Shown one piece after another: positions 34,885-47,141 of a stretch of DNA of 64,000 nt (position 1 is the first letter of the stretch; every line of letters begins with the position of its first letter). The position numbers were made by a program, and so were the translations under genes. This DNA is from Taxawa tesnikishii (nom. ined.) (taxonomy: Eukaryota; Ascomycota; Dothideomycetes; Dothideales). The notes under the pieces are model-generated. The model saw only the letters and a list, made by a program, of their open reading frames with translations, did not search any database and was not told the origin of the DNA. The stretch is taken from contig JAPDRO010000006.1 of assembly GCA_030247885.1 (NCBI GenBank), positions 1,364,001 through 1,428,000 on the forward strand, in the 5' to 3' direction.

Positions 34885-37800
34885 ACATATCTTATTACTA
34901 AGTAGTTTACTATTACTAAGTAATTTACTCTTACTAATATTGCGACTATTATAGACTATTATAATAATACCTTTATAACATAACGTATAATTAACTTATA
35001 ATAAAGATATATTATACCTTACTATTAAAGTTACTTAAGTAACTTTTCTTAATAGTTAAAGATACGTATTTAAGGTATTTAACGTCCTCTAAATAACTCT
35101 AAAATAACGACGTAATAAAAGCTTATATAATACAATTATAAGCCTAACTTAAAGAAGTTATAAAAGATAAAAAAGGAAGTAATAATAGTATATATACTCG
35201 AGTTAAACTTATAAAAAATAAGTATTATAAAAACTATAATAAAAGAAATAACTAATAATCTACTAGTTACGCGTAGTAAAGAGCCTATTAGTAAATACTA
35301 AGTAAATAGGTTTAAGACGCGTAATGTAAACTACGAGGTAATATACTAAATAAAGTAGTATATTATTAAAATATAACTTTTTTACCTTTAAATTTTACTA
35401 TTATAAGTAATAAATACTCTTATACTTAATAAACTATCTTATACTAAGGCTAATATTTAAAATACTATTTTTACCTTAAATAAAAAGGAATTTATAAAGA
35501 TATAAGCCGCTACTTATATATTTAATATACTTTATTATACTTTACGTAATTATATAGTTAGCTAAACTTTACGCGTAATAGTATGTAAATCGTAATAAAT
35601 CCTTTCGAATATAAAAGAAAAGATCTTAATTTAATAAATTATACGTCTTATATATATTAGCTTTCCTACTTTACTTACGTTAATTATATAAATAGTTAAG
35701 GAAATCTAACGCGTATATATATAGTTATTAAAGAAACTACTATTATCTCTTCGACTAATTAGTAAGTATCAACTTAATTACTTTAAGACTTATTATTTAA
35801 AGATTATAAGTATTTAAACTTATTAAATTAATAGTACGTACTTTAATATAATAAGTTATAATACTATAAAGAAGTAGTTTAATATAGTAATAAAGCTTTT
35901 TATAAAATATAACTATCCTTTAAAGCGCGTTTATAATATAAATAAGTTTAACTTTATAATTAAAGTAAGCTAGTTATTAAGAACTCTTATTAACGTATAT
36001 AAAGTATTTAGTTAAAAGGTAGTTATAAGCTATTAAAAGTAAATAATTACGATCGAATATATAAGTACTATTAAGGAAGCTATATTACTCTTAATTATCT
36101 TTAAAGCTAAGTATATTAATATTACTTAAGTACTTATATATACGCCTTTAAACTAAAGGTTCTCGACTAGTAGTAATAGTTAAACGTTTAATAGTTATAG
36201 TTTATAATAGTTAATTACTATTTTCGAATCCTTAATATAACTTAATAACTCTATAATATAAAGAATACTAATTATAAATAGTTATAGTAATTATATAATA
36301 GCGAAAGTAATCGCCTTTTATATAGAAAATATAATTAACTTACTTATCTTATTACCTTACTATTTATATATACTTTAACTACTTAATATTAAAGTATTTA
36401 TACTATTAAAGCGCGCGCTAACTTTAAAAACTAACGCTACCTTATAGGTCGATTTTAACTATATATTACGCGTAGAATAAATAGAAATATATATTCGAGT
36501 AAAAAATAGAGCGCTTACTAAATATAATATCCTTAATAAATAAAGAGGTATTAGCCTTTAGCTTTTAAGTCTTATAATAGTACTTAATAAGTTACTTACG
36601 AAGTTAACTTTAGTAGATTAATAACCTTATATACCTTTGTAATAACTTAATTTAAACCTTTTACTACTTAATAGCTTACTATTAAATAAAACTAAGTTAC
36701 GCGAAGTAAATATAGTATTTAACTTAACTATTAAAGCTACGTAGGACTTACCTTTTTAATAAAGTATTATATAAAGTAAATAAGTTACTTTACTAAAATA
36801 ATATATAATAAGAACGTTACCTTATAAAAGTAACTAAAAGGGTAGTAAGAGCTTCTTAATATATAAAAGACTTAAAAGAAGAGTAAGTAAGTTATATTAA
36901 AGAGAAAGTTTATATTTAATACTTAAAAAGTACTTAAAATAGCGAAGGTAATAAAAGTAAATTTAGCTACTAAAAAGCTATATAGACGACTACGTAAGTA
37001 TATAATTAAGGAAGTACTTAAGAATAAGGAAAATAAAGTACTTAAAAGTATATATAGCGACTTAGATTTTAATTATATTATTATTATAGTTTATAAATAG
37101 TAGTTAAATTTAAGAAGCGCGCGTTTTAATAGTATATTATTCCGTCTAGTATATTACCTTATAGTTTATATTACTAAGGAAGTTAAGCTTTAACGTAGTT
37201 ATTTATATAATTATTAATAAGCCTTAAATAAAGACGTATATATTATAACGCCTTAGTTTAAGTTAATTAAGAAAATAAAGAAAAGTATAATATCTTAAAT
37301 AAAGATATATATAACTTTAATAAGATAGACTTTATAATAAGTATAATTAACGCTTAAATAGTCTTTATAAGCTCTAAGAAATAAAGTAATTTTAAAAGAT
37401 ATAACTAAGTAACTAAGAGTAAGTTATAATTATTTAAGGTATTTACATTATTAAGTAAGTTATTTTACTCTTTATTATCTTTAATAGTAAAGTTCTTATA
37501 TTAAGTTAGTATATAGACTTACTTTATAACTAAGTACTTAAGACTAACGTTAATAGCTAAACGATAAATAAGCTTACTTTAAAGTAATTAAAGTACTTTA
37601 ACGCGTATATAAAGGCGCGTTAAGTAAGTATATATTACCTACTAACTATAAATAGTTACGAGAGTTATAATAGTTATAACTTTTATAACTATTATAAAGA
37701 ATAAAAGATTATTATTCTTTATATACTTTTATACTTATTATACTTATTATAACTACTTAATATAAGCTATTTTACTCCCTTAAAGTAAGTATATAATATA

Positions 37801-38580
37801 GAAATTAATAGCTAGTTATAGTATTTTATTATATAAGTTAAGAAAGAGGCCTTCCTACTAGCCTTTTATATTACTTTTAATAAGGTAATTATAAAGGATA
37901 ATATTTAAGTAAACTTTAAAGGTACTAAATTAGTTTCTTATAACTTAGAGTAAGTATTATTAAAGCTTAATATAGTACTTTATACGCCGATATTTATACT
38001 ATTAAAAGTTACCTTATAAGAGTCTAAAATACTAGCTAATTTAAAGGAAATAAAGGCGTAAATAACGCTAGTTTACGAGCGTATATAACTATATAGAAAT
38101 TTACTTATTTTGCTTCTTTTATAAGTTATAAATTTACTTACTAAAAGTATAACTATTATAAGTTATAAGTTAAAGTTATAAATAAGGGAAATTATAAGTC
38201 TTTAAAAGTTAATTAAAGCGTTAATAAAGTAATATAGTTATAAAAGAAAGTATATTTAAATAAAAGAAAGTCTTATAGTAAGTAACGTATAAGATTTAAT
38301 AGTTAATAAAGACGATAATAATAATGAGAGTACTAAATAACTTACGAAGAAAATACGTACGTAAAGGTACTATAAATATTATAATAAGACTAGTTATAAT
38401 ACGCGTACTTATATTATAGAAATAGTAGATTTAAATAATAGTAATACTTTTAAATAGTACTATAAATTAGAGTATATTTTTATATAGTATTGTAATACGA
38501 AGGTAATAGTTTATAATAGTCGAAATATTAGTAAGAGTAAACTACTTAATAATAGTAAACTACTTAGTAATAAAATACGT
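34885..38580. mobile_element. RIPped pogo-type element A, carrying a nested insertion
   Basis: Bounded by inverted ends (34,885: ACATATCTTATTACTAAGTA; 38,580: complement of ACGTATTTTATTACTAAGTA), each with a repeated TTTACT-type subunit, and flanked by TA on both sides (34,883-34,884; 38,581-38,582). Its length without the insert is about 1,846 bp. The ends differ from those of the intact pogo element, so it is a sister family. It is heavily converted, with no open frame. Copy B at 47.6 kb is its inverted relative. Confidence 0.75.
35324..37171 (+). mobile_element. RIPped pogo copy 2, nested in element A
   Basis: 1,848 bp, exactly the length of the intact element, flanked by TA (35,322-35,323; 37,172-37,173). 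Its ends (ATGTAAACTACGAGGTAATA and the complement ATATAAACTATAAGGTAATA) are RIP versions of ACGTAAACCGTGGGGTAGTG. Internal blocks match the transposase in plus orientation, for example 36,430-36,530 and 36,965-37,080. It is completely converted. Confidence 0.8.
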
Positions 38581-38751
38581 TATTAGTTTTCTATTTATAC
38601 TTTATTATTATAATAAATTACTTCTTTATATTCTTATAACTTATTACTTCTAACTATATAGTATTAATTTAATATATTTAAATATTAATAGTTTTAAAAT
38701 AATAGGACTTAAAATATCTTAATTAATAACTATTAATTAACTATAATATAT

Positions 38752-39715
38752 TTTATAAGTAAGTTAGCTACTTAAGTAAGTTAATTACCTTATAAAACTA
38801 AAACGCTTAATATACTTTATAAGCGAGCTAATTATCTAAGTAAGCTAGTTAAGTTTCTATCTTATTTAACTTTAATTATGTATTATATAAGTAATACTAT
38901 AAAATAAAATATAAAACTACTTAGATTATAATCTATATATTTTATAATTATACTTATAAGAGTTATACTTATTATACTTTAATATTACTTTCTTATAAGG
39001 TACTTTTAGCTACGTAAATAAAAATACTAAATTAATATTTTTATCTTAAGGAGTTAATTACTTAGTAACTACTCTCTTTTAAATAGCTTCTTACTCTTCT
39101 TAAATAGTTATTAACTTTCCTATTAAATAAAACCTTTATAATATACTTACTTTTACTTTTAATATTAATTCTTAGCTTTAAGTATAACTACTTTAATTAT
39201 TAAAAGTACCTTATTATAAACTATAATCTCGAATCCTTTTAAAAGCTATTAAAAAGTTTATTACTTAAAGAAGCTAATAATTTTCTTCTTTTATAACCCT
39301 TAGTTAAAATTAAGTTAACTTACTTCTTAATTTTAAGTATAGTCTTTAAAGTTTTAAGGTCTTAAAAGAACTAACTATCCCTTAGTAATAGTATTACTTA
39401 TAGAACTAGTTTAAAGTTAAAAAGTACCTTATTAAGATTAATAGAGATAAGACTAGTTACTTTAAAGTTAAATCTAATTATATTTATAATTATAGTTTAC
39501 TAATATATTATAAAGAAGACTAATAGAAACTCTTCCTTAGTAATATAGTTAATATTAAGCCTTAACGTATTCTTAATTTAAGTACTATATACCTTCTTTA
39601 AAGGGCTAAAATAACTTATATTTAAAGGCTAAAGAATATAAGATATATATATAATATATTTTATAAGTAAGTTAATTACTTAAGTAAGTTAACTACTTTA
39701 TAAAACTAAAATACT
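38752..39715. repeat. Pair of about 60-bp direct repeats in RIPped DNA
   Basis: Near-identical strings beginning ATATTTTATAAGTAAGTTA occur at about 38,752-38,812 and 39,655-39,715 in the same orientation. Each contains a near-palindrome (AGTTAATTACTTAAGTAAGTTAACT type). They may bound another small, unidentified RIPped element of about 0.9 kb. Confidence 0.4.
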
Positions 39716-39771
39716 TACGTAGTAATATTACGTAATACCTTAATAATATAACGTATAATATCCTTATACTA

Positions 39772-41617
39772 ATATAAACTATAAAGTAGTAAACTAAGTA
39801 AAATAGTAAACTACTAAGACGCGACTCTTTTAACTTTAACTACTATTTATATATTATAATAATAATATAATTAAAATCTAAGTCGCTATATATATCTCTA
39901 AGTACTTTATTTTCCTTGTCTTTTAGCGCTTCCTTAATTAGACGCTTACGTAGTTATCTACGTAGTTTTTAATAAATAACTTTACTTTAATTACTTTAAC
40001 TATTTCGAGTACTTTTTATATATTAAATATAAACCTTTCCTTTAATATAACTTACTTTCTTTTCTTTTAAGTCTTTTATATAAAGTAAAGCTCCTACTAT
40101 TTTTTACTTACTTACGTAATATAACGTTCTTACTATACGTCGCTTTAAAAGCGTAAGTTATTTACTTTATATAATACTTTATTAAAGAAGAAATATTCTA
40201 CATAACTTTAATTACTAATTTAAGTATTATATTCGCTTCGTATAACTTAGTACTATTTAGTAAAAAGCTATTTAATAGTAAAAGGTTTAAATTAAGTTAT
40301 TATAAAAGTATATAAGGTTATATATTCATTATAATTAACTTTATAAGTAGCTTATTAAGTACTATTATAAAGCTTAAAGGTTAGAAACTAGCGTCTTTTT
40401 ACTTACTAAAGATACTATTAATCTTAAGAGTCTTTACTCTTACGTAAATATATATCTCTATTTATTTAATATATAATATATAATTAAAGTCGACTTATAA
40501 AGTAGTATTAGTCTTTAAAGTTAGCGCGTACTTAAGTAGCGTAAATATACTAATATTAAGTAACTAGAGTATATATAAATAGTATAGTAATAAAATAAGT
40601 AAATTAATTATATTTTCTATATAAAAAGTAATTACCTTTATAGTTATATAGTTACTATAACTATTTATAATTAGTATTCTTTATATTATAGAGTCCTTTA
40701 GTTACGTTAAAAGCTCGAAGATAATAGTTAGTTATTATAAACTATAACTATTAAATATTTAGTTATTACTACTAGTTAAGAACTTTTAATTTAAAGGAGT
40801 ATATATAAGTACTTATATGATGTTAATATATTTAGCCTTAAAGATAATTAAGAGTAATATAGTTTCCTTAGTAGTATTTATATACTCGATTATAATTATT
40901 TACTCTTATTTACTTTTAATTTACTTTTAATTAGTTACTTTACGTATATTAATTAATACTCTTAATATTTAACTTACTTTAATTATAAAGTTAAACTCGT
41001 CTATATTATAAACGTACTTTAGAAAGTAGTTATACTATATAAATAGCTTCATTATTATATTAAATTATTTCTTTATAATATTATAACTTATTATATTAAA
41101 GTATATACTCTTAATTTAATAAGTTTAAATACTTACTATCTTAAGATAATAAGTTTTAAAGTAGTCGAGCTACTTTTTACTAATTAGTTAAGAAGAAAGT
41201 TATAAAGTCCTTAATAATTATACGCGTTTATATTAAATTTCTTCGACTATTTATATAATTAACGTAAGTAAAGTAGAAAAGCTAGTATATATAAGACGTA
41301 TATTTTATTAAACTAACGTCTTTTCTTTCGTGTTTAAAAGAATTTATTATAATTTACGTACTATTATATATAAAGTTTATTTAACTATATAATTATATAA
41401 AGTATTATAAGGAATATTATATACGCTAATAGCCTTATAAATAAAAGGATATTACTTCTCTTTTAAAGTATAAAGTATATTCTAAATATTAGCTTTAATA
41501 TAAACTAGTTTACTAGTTATAAAAGTATTTATAATAAGTAGTAATAAAGTTAAAAGATTAAAGGGTTACGTTTTAATAGTTTATTACTCTACTTAGTTTT
41601 TACCTTATAGTTTATAT
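39772..41617 (-). mobile_element. RIPped pogo copy 3
   Basis: About 1,846 bp. The left end ATATAAACTATAAAGTAGTA and right end TACCTTATAGTTTATAT are RIP versions of the intact element's ends. The transposase region aligns along its length in the minus orientation; for example 39,927-40,170 follows 59,400-59,640 position by position with C-to-T and G-to-A differences. A TA precedes the left end. No coding capacity remains. Confidence 0.8.
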
Positions 41618-41647
41618 AAAAGGAAATATATACTTTATTATCTCTAA

Positions 41648-41814
41648 AGTTGAACTAAGTGCTCAACTATGACCGAACATGTGGTGGAACCAACCGTGAC
41701 TTGTTGATTGATTAAGCTATCTACAACGGCAGCTAGGAGACAAAGAGATTCCCCGCTTAGCTTGACAGGTCACATAACTGTCTATCCGGACTAGGCGGCT
41801 ATCATCTTATAACA
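41648..41814 (-). repeat. Copia 3' LTR
   Basis: 167 bp from AGTTGAAC to TAACA. It differs from the other LTR at about nine positions, all transitions of RIP type, so divergence does not give a clean age. The two were probably identical before RIP, meaning a young insertion at that time. Confidence 0.92.
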
Positions 41815-44800
41815 CTCCTCCTCAGCTAGATCAGTCCTCTTTAGACAGTCCAAGTTGACTAACAAACCTCTAGAAATGCTAACCTTGAAGAGGCTTTGTA
41901 AAGCCGTCAGCAATCATCTCCTATATGCCAATGAAGTTGACATTAATCCTCTTCCTCTTATGCAGATCTCTAACATAGTGATAGGCCACATCGATGTGCT
42001 TTGATCTATCATAGGTATGCGCATCTTAAACAAGAGAGAGAGCAGCTTAGTTGTCTCCTTTAAGCATGACAAGTAATCCAATAGCAAACTTTAGCTCCTC
42101 CTAAACTATTGGCTTAAAAGGGTCGCCGCCAATAAGGTGCTAATAGCCCATATCTCTCAAGAGTAGTGCAAGCCATTGTGATTACTTTAAGCAAGTACAC
42201 ATTGCCATGTATTTAGCATCCATGGTAGAGGTTGCCACTGACTTCTACTTCTTGCTTATCCAGCTGATCGGCCCTCCTCCGAGCATGAACACATTACCAA
42301 GGATAGAGATCCTGTCTCGTTTGTCCATTGCATAGTCAAAGTCAGAAAAGCCAGTCAAATGTTAGTCTTAGCATGCTCCTAGAACAATTGCTAGGTCAGC
42401 ATTTGATCTCAGGTACCTTAAGATTCCCTTAGCTACCTTAGTGTAGAACTCTGCTAGATCTACAAGGTACTAGCTCAGTCTACCTAAGGCGAAGGCAATG
42501 TCAGGCCTTGTTAGAATGCTAAGGTAAACCATCTTTCCAATCAGATGCTAGTACTCTCTTTGGTCTGCCCTTGCATCTTAGGGTCCAGCTGGTCTTAGTG
42601 CATCGTAGCCATTCAATAGTGCCTTTACTAGGTGAGCTTTATCTTTCTCCATGTTATATTCGGCAAGAATGTCTTTAATGTAATGAGACTAGTCCATTCT
42701 GATTGTTCTGGCCTCCCTATCCCTTATGATTCTCACTCCAAGGATAAAGTTAATCTCTCCTAGGTCCTTGATCTTAAAGATAGAGGCAAAAGCCTCTTTA
42801 AACCATAGGATGTTGTTAATGTCCTTGCACGCCACTTAGATGTCATCCACGTAGACAAGGAGAAGTATCTTCCTTTCTAGGTGGATTAGAAGACACGGGT
42901 CTGCCTCGCTCTGAACGAAGCCTAGCTTCTAAAGCTGCAGCACACAGTTCTGGTTCCAGTCTCTCGCTGCCTACTTGAGACCGTATAGACTCCTAAGAAC
43001 CTTAAGCACTTGGCCAGGGGCGAGATCAATGCCAGGTAGAGGTGCCATGTAGATCTCCTCCTTCAAGAACGACTCGGTGAAGGCATTGTTGACGTCCACT
43101 TGATGGCACTCCAGATCCTCGATTGCAACAATAGCCAGGAAGACTCTTAGGGTGTCATGCCTTAGGGTAGGAGCAAAAGTGTGTTCAAAATCAACACCGT
43201 ACTTCTAGGAGAATCCTCTTGCCACTAGCCTAGCCTTCAGCTTGTTTAGAGATCCATCTAGGTTGAACTTAGCATCGAAAACCCATTTGCTTAACACGAT
43301 GTTATACCCCTTTAGTAGGGTAGCTATTCTAAACGTTGCGTTTGCCCACAAAGTATCTAGCTCCTTCTTGATAGCCTCCTTCCAGAGTTCTCCCCAAACA
43401 GGGTTATGAATGGCTTCTAGATAGGTTCGCGGAATTGGGATGTCCATCTTGCCTTTTGCTATAAAAGTGAACTCCTCCTCTACTTAATTAACCCCAGAAA
43501 GAGCGATGACTTGACTCCATCCTTCTTCTACAAGTAGAGCCATAAGAGCCTTAGAGATCTTGGCTAGCCTATAGTCAATTTCTAACTCATCTTCATCGAG
43601 ATCCCCTCTTGTTCTCTTAAGTGTTAGGATTTCGACGTGAGAGAAGACCTTCTTTAGCAAAACTAGGGCAGGAATCTCAACGTAGGAGAATACGGTTTTT
43701 GGCTAAGTTAAAACAACTGTCTCTCGCTCCTCCTGTTGTGGTTCTTTTAGTAGAGACTCCTCCTGCTAGGTTGTGTAAGACTCCTCCTGATCCATAGTCT
43801 TAGGAAGCTCCTCCTGCTGTGGCATGTCCTTATAAATGCTTGGCATGGGCTCTATTGGCTGCCTCCTTGGTCTACCAATTGGCCTCCTCTGGGGTGCTGC
43901 ATTTGGAGTAGATCTGACGGGTATGTTGAGCTCAACATCCCCTCCCTTTCTGTCCTCAAAGAACTTGACTACTCCACTTGTGATCATCTTTCTCATGTCC
44001 GGTGCCCAGAGCTTCCATTGCTTAGTAGTGCCTTCAACATAGCCCATGAAGACTCTAACTCTACCTCTATCCATCAGCTTGTCTTGTCTTGAGAATGAAG
44101 GTAGGGATTTTAGGTTCATGTAGGTGACAACTTTGCAACCCCAGACTCTGATGTGGTCGATTGATAGGGTAATTCCAGTGAAAGCTTCCTTAGGACTAAG
44201 CTATCTACCATCAACAACCGGTCCGTTAGATATAAGGTTTCTGAGGTAGACATTAGTTTGTGCTACCTCGAACCAGAACTCGTTTGGTAGCCCTGCGTCC
44301 TTGAGCATTGCCCTCATATCAAACTCTATAGTCTAGTTGCTTCTTTTAACAACTCCATTCTGTGAAGACATCCAGGTAACAGTGAACTGCGGTTGGACTC
44401 CCTCTTGTCTCTCCTACTCTTAAAAGACTTCCTTCAGCTCAGGAGCATTGTTACTTCTGATGGCCTTAAGCTTAGCTCCACCCTAGAGTTCCGCCTTCTT
44501 CTTCCATTGCCAAAGGTAGGTAGGAGCTTTATCCCTAGTCCTTAGTCCATAGATCCAGGCTTTCCTTAAGTAGTTGTCTACGATGAGAAGGAACATGATG
44601 TACCCTTGCTACGATAGTTCGAATGGTTCGCAAACATCCACATGGACCAGGTCAAGCACCTCTAGCTTTCTTGTTGAGAGAGGTCCCTTCTTGTTCCTAA
44701 TCTTAGTAAGCGCACAGATCTCACATTGATAGCTTTTGTCAATCTGGATTAGTTTAGCAAGTGTTGTGACCCTGTGTAGGTTGCCAATCTTTTTAGCCCC

Positions 44801-46679
44801 AAGATGGGCAAGCCTTCTATGCCATAGTTAGTATCTCTACTTTTGGGCTGTGTCTTTCACTAGCACCTTTTCGGGACTATCTGTTAGATCTTTACATGGC
44901 TCCGGGAGCCATGTAACATCTGCCTCGGCTTCCATCGGCAAATCCTCGGGTATATTGGCTAGCTAATTACTCGGCTCTTGGAGCTGTATAGATTCCACCT
45001 ATTAGTAGGCAATCTCATCTCGTAAATTTAATGGAATAAAACCCTAATGAGTACCCGATATAGCTCGAAACGCATGTTAATCATTCGGCGAGGTAATCTT
45101 GTCTACAATGTAGATACCGCCTTCATGCCTTGCCTTCACTACGACATTTCCTTGTTTGTCTTTTAGGTACATGCCGTCTTCGTCGAAGGTCCCATAGAGT
45201 CCGCTCTCGCACATCTTCCTTCCAGATAACAAGTTAGCTCCGAGATCAGGAACATAGAGTATCTTTAATAGAAGGATCGAGTTCCCATCCTTATCTGTCA
45301 TCTCTACTATGCCCCAGTAGTTTGAGAACAGAACTCCTCCTCCCACCGTGATCTTCCGTCTTAGGATATCTCGGAGCGGTCCCTTAAACAACTAAGGCTA
45401 GTCAGTCATATGTGAACTTGCACCAATGTCGGAGGCCTAGCTTTAGTAAGGAACCTTACTTCTTGCTTCCTTAGAGAGATAGGCAACCTCCTCAATAAGG
45501 TCCGTAGACTCCTGATCTTAGCTTAATAGGTTTAACTCTGCAGTTTGGGATCTACTTAAGGTTGAAGTTTCCTTAGCTTTAAAGGCTTTGTGCTTCCTCT
45601 TTTCCTACTTCAAGCCTATCCTTTCTTACTTCAAGTCCATAACCTCCTTGTAGAGCTTATTGATTAGGTCCATCATGTCGTTGTTACTCCTCTCTAGCTT
45701 AGCTTAAGACCTCTTCTATCTCCTTTTGTCCTTTGCCATAGTCCTTGCATCTTCAAGAGAGGGGCAGTTTTTCAGCTAGTAGTTGCCATCACAAAGATGA
45801 CACCTGGCTTGATTTAGTGACTAGGATCTCCTTCTATCGGACGTCTTTTGTCGTTAATGCCTTTTGGTAAGAAGAGCAGATTAGCTAGCCTTAGCCTTAA
45901 GAGAAGCTTCTTTCTCTTAGAGCTTAAGGATCGACTCCTCAATCGGTGGATTTGTCTAAGCATCAATAGTGTCCCTTACGATGGCATATTCATTTAGCAA
46001 AGCCTGGAGTAGCTGCTAGAGTCTCCTACTTGGCTTCTTAATAGCCGCCATATCTAGTTAAGTAGTGGCTACCCTCTTGCTTAGCTTAGCCAGTTAAGTC
46101 CATGCTTCATCTATAGTTGTCTCTAGGCCCATCTTATAGTTGATGAAATCCTGCAGGTGCTACCTTGTTGTTGTTTGAAGCTTGTCTAAGTATTTGTTCC
46201 TTAGCTCCTTCCATTTGGCTGCAGCTATGTCTAGGTCCTCAATCCGGTCTTAGTCATCCTCACTAACATAGATGGTGATCCAGTATTTGGCTTTCGCATC
46301 AGCTTGGATATAGGACGGGAAGGTGGGAGGCTATATAGCTATTATAGACTCTTCCCTGGAGTTGAAGATGGGGTTGTCGTCTATATACCCTCCTTCTCTT
46401 CCAATCTATTCCCAATAACAAACCAGATGTTCTCTCCTATTAACCACTCTCTCATGAGTGTAAACTATCTCTCCGAATTCCCTCTCGTAAGAATGGGAAC
46501 GGGCCTCCTCTTGCTGAAGAATTCATCTGTTAAGCTCATCGTAATCGTTTATATGGATCAAAACGGTATAGTAGAATCGAATTAGCGCGAAAGGGAGGGT
46601 AATAGGTTAGTGGACTTCGGTGTCCATAGAAGTAGGGCAGGCTCTGCAATGCCTGGCAAGCTCGTAGCGGTAAAGAGCT

Positions 46680-46930
46680 TTGCTTAGTACAACTAGTCTT
46701 ACTGCTTATTGTAGCCCTTCTAGTTGCTATGCCCTGTAGTGCTTGGTCTTACTGCCTTGCAGCCCTTCCAAGTACTGGCACACTTCTATAGGTAGTCTTA
46801 CTACTTCTAGCAGCCCTTCCACACACAGGAATTGTGTTAGTCTTACTGCCTATAGCAGCCCTTCCAACACAGGTGTCAATTATGCTAGTCTTACTACCTA
46901 TTGCAGCCCTTCTAAGCACAAAATGCACCA
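46680..46930. repeat. Imperfect tandem array in the Copia leader
   Basis: About five irregular units of about 45-60 bp, each containing AGTCTTACTGC and GCAGCCCTTCC variants. They lie between the 5' LTR and the gag-like region on the element's coding strand. Confidence 0.65.
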
Positions 46931-46974
46931 CACTTAATCAAGCGGTAAGCTATTGCAAACCCGGGCTCATAACT

Positions 46975-47141
46975 AGTTGAACTAAGTGCTCAACTATGAC
47001 CGAACATATAGTAGAACCAACCGTGACTTGTTAATTAATTAAGCTATCTACAACGGCAGCTAGGAGACAAAGAGATTCCCCGCTTGGCTTGACAGGTCAC
47101 ATGACTGTCTATCCGGACTAGGCGGCTGTCATCTTGTAACA
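46975..47141 (-). repeat. Copia 5' LTR
   Basis: 167 bp, mate of the LTR at 41,648, followed by the target duplication TCTAA at 47,142-47,146. Confidence 0.92.

Larger units (their letters stand above)
33700..38760 (-). mobile_element. RIPped pogo copy 1, split by element A
   Basis: Blocks at about 33,900-34,884 and 38,583-38,750 align, in order and orientation, with the second half of pogo copy 3 (for example 34,440-34,870 matches 40,600-41,040, and 38,600-38,710 matches 41,050-41,160). This copy was therefore interrupted by element A. Its outer ends are blurred by mutation. Confidence 0.6.
33700..41647. repeat. RIP-converted AT-rich transposon island, left part
   Basis: An abrupt change to extremely AT-rich DNA in which CA and TG dinucleotides are almost absent while TA is very frequent and CG persists in patches. 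This is the expected product of saturated RIP (CpA to TpA on both strands). No frame is open for any length. By comparing blocks with the intact element at 59.2-61.1 kb I can recognise at least four pogo-sized units here, nested in one another, listed separately. Confidence 0.9.
41648..47141 (-). mobile_element. Ty1/Copia LTR retrotransposon (fossil)
   Basis: A 5,494-bp element with two 167-bp LTRs and a 5-bp target duplication TCTAA on each side, read on the minus strand. In coding order there are a gag-like region (about 45.4-46.6 kb), a GAG-pre-integrase/protease-like segment (45,077-45,391), integrase (about 43.8-45.0 kb) and reverse transcriptase/RNase H (about 41.85-43.5 kb). The order integrase before reverse transcriptase defines Copia. 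A purine-rich tract (GAGGAGG) abuts the 3' LTR. The element is broken many times over (well over a dozen interruptions). It retains ordinary base composition, so it was much less affected by RIP than its surroundings. Confidence 0.93.

Noticed and set aside
37200-38600. CRISPR-like or other regular arrays in AT-rich DNA
   Set aside because: Repetition there comes from low complexity and terminal subrepeats; no regular spacer pattern, and the organism is eukaryotic.
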